NCBI RefSeq assembly: GCF_014192225.1
Contig: NZ_JACHXS010000003.1
Coordinates: 1 to 64,000 of the forward strand
Length of the DNA: 64,000 nucleotides
From: Pseudoduganella umbonata
GTDB lineage: Bacteria; Pseudomonadota; Gammaproteobacteria; Burkholderiales; Burkholderiaceae_D
Reading direction: 5' to 3'
A program made the translations under genes and the position numbers. Numbering within the stretch: position 1 is the first letter of the stretch; each line of letters opens with the position of its first letter. This document shows positions 55,825-64,000 of the stretch, piece after piece. The notes under the pieces were generated by a model. It was not told where the DNA came from, did no database searches, and was given only the letters and a program-made list of their open reading frames with translations.

Positions 55825-58377
55825 ATGTTCAGACACCTGTTACCCGTGCTCGCCTTCGGCTTCCTGTCGCTCGCCGGCGCGGCCACCCATGCCGCCGAGG
55901 CGCCGGTCCGCGAACGCATCGCCTTCAATGCCGACTGGCGCTTCCACAAACAAGACCCGGTCAAGGAAAGATCCGGCAAGGAAGTCGCCGGCAAGGCCAC
56001 GGAACCGGCCGCGCAGCCGGGCTTCGACGATGCCGCCTGGCGCAGGCTCTCGGTGCCGCACGACTGGGGCATCGAAGGCCCGTTCCGCCAGGAATACCCA
56101 AACGACACCGGCAAGCTGCCGTGGTGGGGCACGGCCTGGTACCGCAAGCACTTCACGCTGCCGGCCACCGATGCGGGCCGCCGCGTCTACCTGGACATCG
56201 ACGGCGCGATGTCGAACGCCCAGGTCTGGATCAACGGCCAGCACGTGGGCGGCTGGCCGTATGGCTATGCATCGTGGCGCGTGGACCTGACGCCGCACGT
56301 GAAACCGGGCGGCGACAACGTCGTCGCGGTACGGCTCGACAATCCGCCGGCCTCGTCGCGCTGGTACCCGGGCGGCGGCATCTACCGCAATGTGTGGCTG
56401 GTGAAGACGGCGCCGGTGCACGTCGCGCAGTACGGCACGTTCGTCACCACGCCGGTGGTGACGAAGGAATCGGCGACCGTCAGCGTCGAGGTAACCGTCG
56501 ACAACCGCGGCGCCGACACCGACGTGCAGGTCGCCACCGAGATCTATGCGCTCGATGGCGCCGGCAAGCGCACCGGCCAGCCCGTCGCGCGCAAGGACGC
56601 GACCAGCCCGTGGAAGGCGCCCGCCGGCCACCAGGTGCAGCTCACCCAGGCGCTGGCCGTGGCCAATCCGCGGCTGTGGAGCCCGGCCTCGCCGCAGCGC
56701 TACGTGGCCGTCACCACGGTGACCGACAAGGGCCGCGTGGTGGACGTCGTCGAAACGCCGTTCGGCATCCGCACCATCGCCTTCGATGCGAAGCAGGGCT
56801 TCCTGCTGAACGGCAGCCGGCTGGCCATCAACGGCGTGTGCCAGCACCACGACCTGGGCGCGCTGGGCGCGGCGATCAACGTGCGCGCGCTCGAACGCCA
56901 GCTCGAGATCCTGCGCGAGATGGGCGTCAACGCGATCCGCACCAGCCATAACCCGCCGGCGCCGGAGTTGCTGGACCTGGCCGACCGCATGGGCTTCGTG
57001 GTGGTCGCCGAGGCCTTCGACATCTGGGGCCTGAAGAAGACGCCGAACGATTATCACGTCCACTTCGCCGAATGGAGCGAGAAGGACCTGCGCGCCATGA
57101 TCCGGCGCGACCGCAACCACCCCAGCGTGATCTCCTGGAGCATCGGCAACGAGATCGTCGAGCAAGGCGCCAGCGAAGGCTGGAAGGTGGCGGCGCGGCT
57201 GTCCGAGATCGCACGCGGAGAGGACCGCACTCGCCCGACCACGGCGGCCTACAACCACGTCGGCTCGGCCTACAACGGCTTCCAGAACGCGGTCGACGTA
57301 TTCGGCTACAACTACAAGCCGCAGGAGTACGCGAAGTTCCACGAGCACTTCCCGCACATCCCGCTGCTCGGCAGCGAAACGGCATCGACGGTCAGCTCGC
57401 GCGGCGAGTACTTCTTCCCCGTCAGCGACGACAAGTCGCAGGGACTGGCCAACTTCCACGTCAGCAGCTACGACCTGAGCGCGCCGCCGTGGGCTTCGCC
57501 GCCCGATACCGAATTCCGCGGCCAGGACGACAACCCGTCCGTGGCCGGCGAGTTCGTGTGGACCGGCTTCGACTACCTGGGCGAACCGACGCCGTACAAC
57601 AGCGACAGCACGAACCTGCTGAACTTCACCGATCCGGCGCAGCGCCAGCGCATGGAACAGCAGCTCGATAGCCTGAAGAAGATCGCCGTGCCGTCGCGCA
57701 GCTCGTACTTCGGCATCGTCGACCTGGCCGGCTTCAAGAAGGATCGCTTCTACCTGTACCAGGCGCGCTGGCGCCCGGAACTGCCGATGGCGCACCTGCT
57801 GCCGCACTGGAACTGGGCGGAGCGCGTGGGCCAGGTGACGCCTGTGCACCTGTACACGTCCGGCGACGAGGCCGAGCTGTTCCTGAACGGCAAATCGCTG
57901 GGCCGGAAGAAGCGCGGCCCGCGCGAATACCGGCTGCGCTGGGACGACGTGGTCTACCAGCCGGGCACGCTGCAGGCGGTGGCCTACAAGGACGGCAAGC
58001 GCTGGGCCGAGGATACCGTGCACACCACCGGCAAGGCGGCCAGGCTGCTGCTGTCGGCCGACCGGCAAACCATCCGCGCCGACGGTGACGACCTGTCGTT
58101 CGTGACGGTGACGATCGCCGACAAGGATGGCCGGCCGGTGCCGCGCACCAGCAACCGCGTGAAATTCACGCTGACCGGACCGGGCGACATCATCGCCACG
58201 GACAACGGCGATCCGACCAGCTTCGAATCGTTCCAGTCGCGCGAACGCAATGCATTCAACGGCCTGGCGCTGGCAATCGTGCGTACCCGCGCGGGACAGG
58301 CGGGCAAGCTGGTGCTGACGGCGACCGCGCAGGGGCTGGGAAGTGCGAAGGTGACGCTGGAGAGCAAGGCGCCCTGA
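55825..58377 (+). CDS. Secreted GH2 beta-galactosidase, second copy
   Basis: Protein of 850 residues with a signal peptide (LPVLAFGFLSLAGAATHAA). It is a clear paralogue of the 12203 enzyme: HHDLGALGAAINVRALERQL, RAMIRRDRNHPSVISWSIGNE (acid/base E443) and LLGSETASTVSSRGEY (nucleophile E518) match the same blocks there. It is shorter at the N-terminal end of the binding domain. It is likely to act on beta-galactosyl links released with arabinose or xylose by the divergent GH43 enzyme. The shared upstream region has GCAATATTGTTGCAAT, a possible operator. Confidence 0.9.
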   Translation: MFRHLLPVLAFGFLSLAGAATHAAEAPVRERIAFNADWRFHKQDPVKERSGKEVAGKATEPAAQPGFDDAAWRRLSVPHDWGIEGPFRQEYPNDTGKLPWWGTAWYRKHFTLPATDAGRRVYLDIDGAMSNAQVWINGQHVGGWPYGYASWRVDLTPHVKPGGDNVVAVRLDNPPASSRWYPGGGIYRNVWLVKTAPVHVAQYGTFVTTPVVTKESATVSVEVTVDNRGADTDVQVATEIYALDGAGKRTGQPVARKDATSPWKAPAGHQVQLTQALAVANPRLWSPASPQRYVAVTTVTDKGRVVDVVETPFGIRTIAFDAKQGFLLNGSRLAINGVCQHHDLGALGAAINVRALERQLEILREMGVNAIRTSHNPPAPELLDLADRMGFVVVAEAFDIWGLKKTPNDYHVHFAEWSEKDLRAMIRRDRNHPSVISWSIGNEIVEQGASEGWKVAARLSEIARGEDRTRPTTAAYNHVGSAYNGFQNAVDVFGYNYKPQEYAKFHEHFPHIPLLGSETASTVSSRGEYFFPVSDDKSQGLANFHVSSYDLSAPPWASPPDTEFRGQDDNPSVAGEFVWTGFDYLGEPTPYNSDSTNLLNFTDPAQRQRMEQQLDSLKKIAVPSRSSYFGIVDLAGFKKDRFYLYQARWRPELPMAHLLPHWNWAERVGQVTPVHLYTSGDEAELFLNGKSLGRKKRGPREYRLRWDDVVYQPGTLQAVAYKDGKRWAEDTVHTTGKAARLLLSADRQTIRADGDDLSFVTVTIADKDGRPVPRTSNRVKFTLTGPGDIIATDNGDPTSFESFQSRERNAFNGLALAIVRTRAGQAGKLVLTATAQGLGSAKVTLESKAP

Positions 58378-58456
58378 GCGCCGGGCCGATGTGGCGTGCG
58401 GCGTCCTGGGGAGCGGCTACAATAGCCGCTTTTCCCGGCACCGACGCCGGCATCCC

Positions 58457-59161
58457 ATGATCCCCGGCCTGCCCTCCACGCCCTTCCGCCTCGACCGCCT
58501 GCGCAACGCCTCGTCGCAGGTATTCGACCACCTGCGCGGACTGATCGTGACGCTGGTGCTGGCGCCGGGCACGCAGCTGCACCGCAGCGAACTGGCGGAC
58601 TACTACGGCCTGTCGTCGACGCCGCTGCGCGATGCGCTGTCGCGGCTCGGCGAGGAAGGCCTGGTCGACATCGTGCCGCAACAGACGACGACCGTCAGCC
58701 GCATCGACGTGGACGCGGCGCGGCAGGCGCACCTGCTGCGGCTGTCGCTGGAACTGGAAGTGGTCAATTCCCTGGCGCAGGCGCCGGATGCGGCGCTCGC
58801 GCTGGCACTGCAGCAATCCATCGCGCAGCAGCGGCTCGCCGCGCAATTGCAGGACGACGCGGCATTCGACCGCGCCAGCACGGCGTTTCACCGGCAGCTT
58901 TTCAAGCACGCGCAGGTTGCCGACCTGTGGGAACTGCTGCTACGCCAGGGCGGCAACCTGGAACGGCTGCAGCGGCTGCAGCCGCGCACCGGCGCGCAGC
59001 ATGTGCTGGCCGATCACGCCGGCATCGCCGATGCGATCGGCCGCGGCGATGGCGGGCTGGCGATGGACCGCGTGCGGCAGTGCCTGGGCGATGCGCTGGC
59101 GGGGGTGGCGGCGATCCGGGCCAAATATCCAGAGTATCTGGGAACCGGGGACAGCCGTTGA
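58457..59161 (+). CDS. GntR/FCD-family regulator, copy A
   Basis: Protein of 234 residues from the ATG at 58457. The N-terminal winged helix is GntR-type (LRGLIVTLVLAPGTQLHRSELADYYGLSSTPLRDALSRLGEEGLV), and the C-terminal all-helical FCD domain has the metal-binding His/Asp pattern (ASTAFHRQLFKHA, LADHAGIADAI). It is strongly similar to the regulator at 60977. It starts 80 bases after the GH2 stop and is convergent with glucarate dehydratase, which it may control (inference). Confidence 0.9.
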   Translation: MIPGLPSTPFRLDRLRNASSQVFDHLRGLIVTLVLAPGTQLHRSELADYYGLSSTPLRDALSRLGEEGLVDIVPQQTTTVSRIDVDAARQAHLLRLSLELEVVNSLAQAPDAALALALQQSIAQQRLAAQLQDDAAFDRASTAFHRQLFKHAQVADLWELLLRQGGNLERLQRLQPRTGAQHVLADHAGIADAIGRGDGGLAMDRVRQCLGDALAGVAAIRAKYPEYLGTGDSR

Positions 59162-59196
59162 GTATGCTGGTATCGGCCGATTACGCCCGCGCCGCT

Positions 59197-59298
59197 GGTG
59201 TCGGACACCCTTGGGTGTCGGACACCGGTTTTCGGTGACGATTCCTGCGCATTACGCAAGAACCGGTGTCCGACACCACAAGGCCGGTGTCCGACACC
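59197..59298. repeat. Four-copy GGTGTC-GACACC repeat, mirrored 2+2
   Basis: Cores at 59197 and 59214 read GGTGTCGGACACC; cores at 59265 and 59286 read GGTGTCCGACACC. The order and spacing repeat the array at 53604. It lies in the 205-base gap between convergent genes. Confidence 0.85.
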
Positions 59299-59366
59299 GC
59301 GACGCTGGCACTTTCGTCAGCATCAAACGCCGCTCGCTTGCCGACATCAAGTCTTGGCCAAGCCAC

Positions 59367-60734
59367 TCAGTCCCGTGCGAGGCTGGGCTTGTTCGGGTGG
59401 TACGTCCAGCCGGGCACCAGGTAGCGCATCGCCATCGCGTCGTCGCGCGCCCCGCCGGCCACTTCCTTATAGAGTTCGTGCGCCGCTTCGATGCGCTCCA
59501 TGTCCGGTTCGATGCCCAGGCCCGGCTTGTCCGGCACCGCCACGGCGCCGTTCTCGATCCGCAGCGGCTCGCGCGTCAGGCGTTCCGCGCCCTCCTGCCA
59601 GATCCAGTGCGTGTCGATCGCCGTGATGTCGCCCGGCGCCGCGGCAGCGGCGTGCGTAAACATCGCCAGCGACACGTCGAAATGGTTGTTCGAATGCGAG
59701 CCCCACGTCATGCCCCAGTCGGCGCACAGCTGGGCCAGGCGCACCGACCCCTGCATCGTCCAGAAGTGCGGGTCGGCCAGCGGGATGTCGACGGCGCCCA
59801 GCAGATACGAATGGCCCATCTGGCGCCAGTCGGTGGCCACCATGTTGGTGGCGGTACGGATGCCCGTGGCGCGGCGGAATTCGGCCATTGTCTCGCGGCC
59901 CGAGTAGCCGTTTTCCGGACCGCACGGATCTTCCGCATAGGCCAGCAGATGGCCCTTGCCCTTGCACGCGGCGATCGCCTGCTCCAGCGACCACGCACCG
60001 TTCGGATCGACCGTCACGTTGCCTTGCGGGTGGCGCGCCTTGATCGCGGCCACCGCCAGCAGTTCGTCGTGCGGCGACATCACGCCGCCCTTCAGCTTGA
60101 AGTCGCGGAAGCCATACTTCGCCACGGCCGCATCGGCCAGGTCGGCCACGCTTTCCGGCGTCAGCGCCTCGCGGTGGCGCAGCTGGTACCAGTCGTCGCC
60201 GGCCTGCGCCTGCACGTAAGGCAGGTCGGTCTTGCCGGCATCGCCGATGTAGAACAGGTAGGCCAGCATCGTCACGCTGTCGCGCTGCTGGCCGTTGCCC
60301 AGCAGTTCGCAGACGGGCACGCCCAGGTGCTGGCCCAGCAGGTCGAGCAGCGCCGCTTCGACGGCGGTGATCACATTGTCGAGCCGCAGGTTGATTTCAT
60401 GGGGCTGGCGCAGCACCGCCGCTTCCGCCTCGTTGGTGACCTGGTGCTGCATGCCGCCGCGCGCGCCGAATGCGGCGCGCAGCGCATTGAGCGTGCGCTG
60501 GTAGCGGCCGACCGGCGTGCCCACCACCAGCGGCACGATGCGCTCCAGCGCCTTCAGGATGCCCTCCCCGCCCGGCACCTCGCCCATCCCGGTATTGCCG
60601 GCGCTGTCGGTCAGCAGCACGATGTTGCGGGTGAAGTACGGCGCATGCGCACCGCACAGGTTCAGCAACATGCTGTCGCGGCCGGCAACGGGAATCGCGC
60701 GCATGGAGGTAATGACGGGTGTGGTCGAAGTCAT
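59367..60734 (-). CDS. gudD: Glucarate dehydratase
   Basis: Protein of 455 residues (family about 446) from the ATG at 60734. It belongs to the glucarate branch of the enolase superfamily, converting D-glucarate or L-idarate to 5-dehydro-4-deoxyglucarate. Visible motifs are [17 protein letters not shown], the KxK base in [13 protein letters not shown], metal ligands in [24 protein letters not shown] and TNMVATDW, and the catalytic His region [11 protein letters not shown]. It is flanked by paralogous GntR regulators. Sugar acids released from hemicellulose could feed it. Confidence 0.93.
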   Translation of the reverse strand: MTSTTPVITSMRAIPVAGRDSMLLNLCGAHAPYFTRNIVLLTDSAGNTGMGEVPGGEGILKALERIVPLVVGTPVGRYQRTLNALRAAFGARGGMQHQVTNEAEAAVLRQPHEINLRLDNVITAVEAALLDLLGQHLGVPVCELLGNGQQRDSVTMLAYLFYIGDAGKTDLPYVQAQAGDDWYQLRHREALTPESVADLADAAVAKYGFRDFKLKGGVMSPHDELLAVAAIKARHPQGNVTVDPNGAWSLEQAIAACKGKGHLLAYAEDPCGPENGYSGRETMAEFRRATGIRTATNMVATDWRQMGHSYLLGAVDIPLADPHFWTMQGSVRLAQLCADWGMTWGSHSNNHFDVSLAMFTHAAAAAPGDITAIDTHWIWQEGAERLTREPLRIENGAVAVPDKPGLGIEPDMERIEAAHELYKEVAGGARDDAMAMRYLVPGWTYHPNKPSLARD

Positions 60735-60782
60735 GGTCGGTAATGGGCAGGCTATGGTCGAAAACGGTCGGCAATGTTTCCT

Positions 60783-60915
60783 GAAAAATGGGGACGTACC
60801 CCATTTTTCGAGCAACATTTCCTAAAACCGGGGTCTGACCCCGGTCTTCGGAAATGTTGCCTTACATCAGGTCGTCATTGGTATTTCCTCAAAAACAGGG
60901 TCCGTCCCTATTTTT
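60783..60915. repeat. Three hairpin repeats of the GGGTCCG-CCC subfamily
   Basis: Hairpins are GAAAAATGGGG/CCCCATTTTTC (60783-60809), ACCGGGG/CCCCGGT (60827-60845) and AAAAACAGGG/TCCCTATTTTT (60891-60915). Motifs such as GGAAATGTT link them. The last carries a T-rich end. They lie between gudD and the second GntR gene. Confidence 0.8.
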
Positions 60916-60976
60916 GGATTTTTACAGGGTTGTGATGCACTAATATATCACGACGGTTAAAACGGCTGGCGGGAAA

Positions 60977-61675
60977 TCAGCCGGCGAGGAATTCGGGATA
61001 GTGCTCGCGCAGCGCCATCAGCCGCGACAGCGTGCCGCTCAGGTGGCGCCGGATGCATGCCTCGGCAAGGCCGGCGTCGCCGGCGGCGATGGCGTCGGCC
61101 AGATCGGCGTGCTCGGCCAGCACGGACTCAGCCTTGCCGTTCAGTTGCATGTGCAGACGCCGGAGCCGGTCCATGTTGCCGCTGCTGCCGCGCATCAGCC
61201 GCCACAGGTCGTGCGCCCGCGCGGCGGCGAACATGCGCTCGTGGAACGCCTGGTCGGTATGGATGAACGCTTCGAGATCGCCCCGCTCCAGGCACTGCCG
61301 CTGCCGGGCGACGAGCGCCTGCAAGCCTTCTGCCAGGCCGGCATCGCGCTGCCGCGCCACGGTGCGGGCGATTTCCAGTTCCAGCGCGAGACGCAGGAAG
61401 TGCGCGTGGCGGGCCGAGTCGATGTCGACGGCGCTGACCCGCGTGCCATGCTGGGGGAAGATGTCGACCAGCCCTTCTTCTTCCAGTTTCAAAAGCGCGT
61501 CGCGCACGGGCGTGACGGACACGCCGTAATAGCGCGCCAGCTCGCTGCGGTCGAGGTTCATGCCTGGCTTGAACGCCAGCGTGACGATCGCGCTACGGAG
61601 GTGTTCGTAGACCTGCCGGGCCGCGCCTTGCGACTTGTCGGGTACGAACGGGGCCGCCAGGTCGAGCGTCGTCAT
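60977..61675 (-). CDS. GntR/FCD-family regulator, copy B
   Basis: Protein of 232 residues. Winged helix: LRSAIVTLAFKPGMNLDRSELARYYGVSVTPVRDALLKLEEEGLV; FCD domain: HTDQAFHERMFAAARAHDLWRLM and LAEHADLADAI. Long identical blocks align with the regulator at 58457. Its ATG overlaps the TetR stop (ATGA at 61672-61675), so it is coupled to an efflux operon, although 243 bases upstream of gudD. It may link sugar-acid sensing to both (inference). Confidence 0.9.
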   Translation of the reverse strand: MTTLDLAAPFVPDKSQGAARQVYEHLRSAIVTLAFKPGMNLDRSELARYYGVSVTPVRDALLKLEEEGLVDIFPQHGTRVSAVDIDSARHAHFLRLALELEIARTVARQRDAGLAEGLQALVARQRQCLERGDLEAFIHTDQAFHERMFAAARAHDLWRLMRGSSGNMDRLRRLHMQLNGKAESVLAEHADLADAIAAGDAGLAEACIRRHLSGTLSRLMALREHYPEFLAG

Positions 61676-62346
61676 GGATTCCCCGCCGCCGCGGGCCAGC
61701 TGCCGTAGGCGTCGCGCAATGCGCGCAGCGCCACGCCGATCAGGTCACCCGCGGTCAGGCCGCCATGCAATTGCTTCACGTGGCCGTAGGCGATGTTCAT
61801 CACCAGGGCGCCCAGCTGCAGCACCGGGACCGGCGCCAGACCGTCCGGAAATATCTGCGACAGCCGCGACCCCACCTGGTGCCATTCGTCGTCGAACATC
61901 TTTGTGTGGCGCGCCGCCACGGCGGCATCGGCGCGCGCCAGACGGGCCATGTCCACCACGAGCAGCCGCAGGTCCGGTTCGTGGCGCATGCCGTCGGCCC
62001 ATGCGCAGGCGGTGGCGATGATCGCATCGGCATCGCCGGCCGCGTCCAGGCGCCGGCACAGTTCATCGGCCTGGCCCAGCGCATAGTAGTCGAACATCGC
62101 GAAGAACAGCTCGTCCTTCGATGCGAAGTTCGAATACATCGCGCCCTTCGAGTACCCCGCTTCCTCGGCGATGCGGTCGATCGACGCGCCGGCATAGCCT
62201 TCGCGCGTAAACACGACCGCGGCGGCGGCCAGCAGCCGTTCGCGGGTGCGGGCGCGGCTTTGTTCGCGCGTCAGGCGCGGCGGCCTGGCGGCGGGGGCGC
62301 TGGCGGCGGTAGCGATGGCGGCGGCGGATGCGTCCTGGTCAGTCAT
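61672..62346 (-). CDS. TetR-family repressor
   Basis: Protein of 224 residues. The helix-turn-helix is typical (RERLLAAAAVVFTREGYAGASIDRIAEEAGYSKGAMYSNFASKDELF). The ligand domain follows, with an Ala-rich N-terminal extension of about 25 residues. It lies 18 bases after the HlyD gene and before the GntR gene, so it probably represses the efflux operon of which it is part. Confidence 0.9.
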   Translation of the reverse strand: MTDQDASAAAIATAASAPAARPPRLTREQSRARTRERLLAAAAVVFTREGYAGASIDRIAEEAGYSKGAMYSNFASKDELFFAMFDYYALGQADELCRRLDAAGDADAIIATACAWADGMRHEPDLRLLVVDMARLARADAAVAARHTKMFDDEWHQVGSRLSQIFPDGLAPVPVLQLGALVMNIAYGHVKQLHGGLTAGDLIGVALRALRDAYGSWPAAAGNP

Positions 62347-62364
62347 GATCCTGTTCGTAAAAGG

Positions 62365-63402
62365 TCAGCCCTCCGCGCAGAGGACGGTCGGCGTGACGGA
62401 CATGCCCACCTTCAGCAACTGCGCGGCGCGCTGTCCCGGATCGATGACGATCTTCACCGGCAGGCGCTGCACCACTTTCGTGAAATTGCCGGTGGCATTG
62501 TCCGGCGCGATCGGCGAGAACGACACGCTGCTGGCGGGCGCGAGGCTTTCGACATGGCCGGTCAGCGTGGTCCCGGGCAGCATGTCGACCGCAATTGTAA
62601 CGCGCTGGCCGGCACGCATCTTCGCCAGTTGCGTTTCACGGAAATTGGCTTCGATGTACGCATGCTGCAGCGGCACGATGGCAAGCATCGCGGTGCCGAC
62701 CTGCGCGTAGGCGCCGACACGCACCGCACGCTGGCCGACGATGCCGTCGACCGGTGCCTCGATGCGCGTGTACGACAGGTTCAGCTCCGCGGCGGCCAGT
62801 GCCGCCTTCGCGCGCGCCACCTGGGCCTGCGCCTGCGCCACCTGCGCGCCCAGCACGTCGAGCTGCTGTTTCGCCGCGGCCAGCGCCGCCATGTCCGCCG
62901 TGTGGTTCGCCGCGGCGGCGTCGGTCTGGGATTCGGCCTGCTGGCGGTCCTGCACGGACGCCGAGCCGTCCGAGGCCAGGTCGCGATAGCGTTCCGCGTT
63001 GGCCTTCGCGTACTTCAGCGTGGCGGCGCCGGCATCGATGGCGGCGGACGCGCGCCGGATCGTGCTGCCCTGCTGGGCGATGGCGGCGCGCGCGCTGGCC
63101 AGGTCCGCCTCGGCCTTCGTCAATTCGGCGCGGGCGATGTCGACCGCCACGGCGAAGTCCCGGTCGTCGATGCGGGCCAGCAGCTGGCCCTTGCGCACGG
63201 CCTGGTGGTCCTCGACCAGTACCTCGGCCACCCTGCCGGCAACCTGCGGCGCGACCAGCGTGAAATCGGCGGTCACGTACGCATCGTCCGTGCTCTGGCG
63301 GCTGCCGCCGCCTTCGTCGTGGCTCCACGACCAGGCGCTGCCGGCGGCCAGCGCGGCAAGCAGGACGCCGATGGCGATCTTTGCGGAAGTTGGAAGAGAC
63401 AT
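62365..63402 (-). CDS. HlyD/EmrA membrane fusion protein
   Basis: Protein of 345 residues from the ATG at 63402. One N-terminal membrane helix (AKIAIGVLLAALAAGSAW) is followed by a biotinyl-lipoyl-like half-motif (DDAYVTADFTLVAPQVAGRVAEVLVEDHQAV), a long coiled coil (about 95-190, Ala/Glu/Gln-rich) and the second half-motif (LSYTRIEAPVDGIVGQRAVRVGAYAQVG). It is the periplasmic adaptor of an EmrAB-type pump; the MFS gene ends 22 bases upstream. Confidence 0.92.
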   Translation of the reverse strand: MSLPTSAKIAIGVLLAALAAGSAWSWSHDEGGGSRQSTDDAYVTADFTLVAPQVAGRVAEVLVEDHQAVRKGQLLARIDDRDFAVAVDIARAELTKAEADLASARAAIAQQGSTIRRASAAIDAGAATLKYAKANAERYRDLASDGSASVQDRQQAESQTDAAAANHTADMAALAAAKQQLDVLGAQVAQAQAQVARAKAALAAAELNLSYTRIEAPVDGIVGQRAVRVGAYAQVGTAMLAIVPLQHAYIEANFRETQLAKMRAGQRVTIAVDMLPGTTLTGHVESLAPASSVSFSPIAPDNATGNFTKVVQRLPVKIVIDPGQRAAQLLKVGMSVTPTVLCAEG

Positions 63403-63424
63403 GTAGATCCTCGAATGAATGGAA

Positions 63425-64000
63425 TTATTGTTTTGGCAGCACCGGCGGCGCGATGTACTGCAGCGACAGCACCAGCGGCACCAGCGCCAGCGCCAGCGCA
63501 CCGAGCACCAGGTAGCCGTCGGCGATGGACAGCACGAAGGCCTGGTGCGACACACGCCCGGCCACGCCGGCCAGCGCGTCCGGCGGCACCGCACCGGCGC
63601 TGCGCCGCATGTTGGCGGCGCCGTCGAGCAGCACGTTGGCATGGGTGGCTTCGCGCACGGCCAGCAGGCGGCCGACCAGCGCGCTGCCCAGCATCGTGCC
63701 GAACGCGCGCAGCGTGTTGACGATGCCGGAGACCTGCGGCCCTTCCATCGGCTGCACCACGCTGGTGGCCAGGAACAGCAGCGCGATCACGGCCATCGGC
63801 TGGCCGAACGCGTGCAGTGCCTGCGCCAGCGCGAATTCGGCCGCCATCCACGCCGGGGTGATGCGCGAGCCCACCCAGCACGCGGTGGCGATCAGCACCA
63901 GGCCCATGGCGAACACATGGCGCGCATCGATCCATTTTTTATATAGCAGCCAGGAGACGGCCGGGCCCAGGATGAATTGCGGCAGGCCCACCTGCAGGCC
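63425..64000 (-). CDS. DHA2-type MFS efflux transporter (C-terminal part)
   Basis: The 3' end of an EmrB-like gene is present, and the start lies beyond the window. About 190 residues are visible with five or so membrane segments: LVLIATACWVGSRI, ALHAFGQPMAVIALLFLATSV, GIVNTLRAFGTMLGSALVGRL (the usual DHA2 loop/helix) and a final ALALALVPLVLSL. It would pump drugs or organic compounds across the inner membrane with the HlyD adaptor. An outer-membrane partner is not seen. Confidence 0.88.
   Translation of the reverse strand, partial: GLQVGLPQFILGPAVSWLLYKKWIDARHVFAMGLVLIATACWVGSRITPAWMAAEFALAQALHAFGQPMAVIALLFLATSVVQPMEGPQVSGIVNTLRAFGTMLGSALVGRLLAVREATHANVLLDGAANMRRSAGAVPPDALAGVAGRVSHQAFVLSIADGYLVLGALALALVPLVLSLQYIAPPVLPKQ

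Overview
The window is GC-rich DNA from a free-living, polysaccharide-degrading Gram-negative bacterium. Three things point to a betaproteobacterium of the Oxalobacteraceae (Massilia / Duganella / Pseudoduganella type): large TonB-dependent receptors of the Xanthomonas-Caulobacter style beside glycoside hydrolases, many c-di-GMP and two-component proteins, and the intergenic hairpin repeats built on GGTGTC-GACACC or GGGTCCG-CCC cores. This assignment is inferred from protein style and repeats and has not been tested by a search. I saw no rRNA, tRNA, CRISPR array, insertion sequence or prophage. Long reading frames opposite real genes are a by-product of the high GC content.

Layout. 0.1-7.4 kb: a sugar MFS porter, a GGDEF-EAL c-di-GMP protein, a DUF455 ferritin-like protein, a secreted PQQ-type sugar dehydrogenase and a KGG stress protein. 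7.6-9.4 kb: an accessory stretch of very small genes, including twin peptides that share a C-terminus and an upstream block. 9.4-24.2 kb: a secreted NTF2-like protein, an LLM flavin monooxygenase, a GH2 beta-galactosidase, a membrane patatin-like lipase, a ThuA-like protein, a probable nucleotide-signalling/defence protein (deoxyribosyltransferase/TIR-like + TPR-S-like + SLOG-like), a histidine phosphatase, a GH115 alpha-glucuronidase and a tiny membrane protein. 24.3-32.4 kb: Rnk, an EamA permease, a small gene paralogous to one at 8.4 kb, the galactose genes (galK, galT, Na+/sugar symporter) and a diguanylate cyclase.

32.5-42 kb: a cell-surface signalling locus. An ECF sigma factor and a FecR anti-sigma factor are translationally coupled, followed by a FecA-like receptor with a signalling domain; a paralogous receptor without that domain is divergent. 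42-48.4 kb: a lone receiver domain, an SDR enzyme, a third sugar-type TonB receptor and an aldo/keto reductase. 48.4-51.3 kb: a Zur-like regulator and a histidine-rich ZnuD-like zinc receptor with a Fur-family box. 51.4-64 kb: a hybrid histidine kinase, a tandem GH43 enzyme divergent from a second GH2 enzyme, glucarate dehydratase between two paralogous GntR regulators, and a TetR/HlyD/MFS efflux operon cut by the window end.

The genes fit a programme of hemicellulose and galactoside use. TonB receptors would import oligosaccharides; GH2, GH43 and GH115 enzymes would release galactose, arabinose or xylose and glucuronic acid; the symporter with GalT and GalK would handle galactose, and glucarate dehydratase would take sugar acids. 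Operator-like sites close to TGTTAGCGCTAACA lie before the GH2 gene at 12.2 kb, before the symporter, and inside the start of the receptor gene at 44.1 kb, suggesting one LacI/GalR-type regulon. The least explained elements are the twin small peptides near 8 kb, the nucleotide-signalling-like protein at 18.3 kb, the operator-like palindrome inside a coding region, and the intergenic hairpin repeats.
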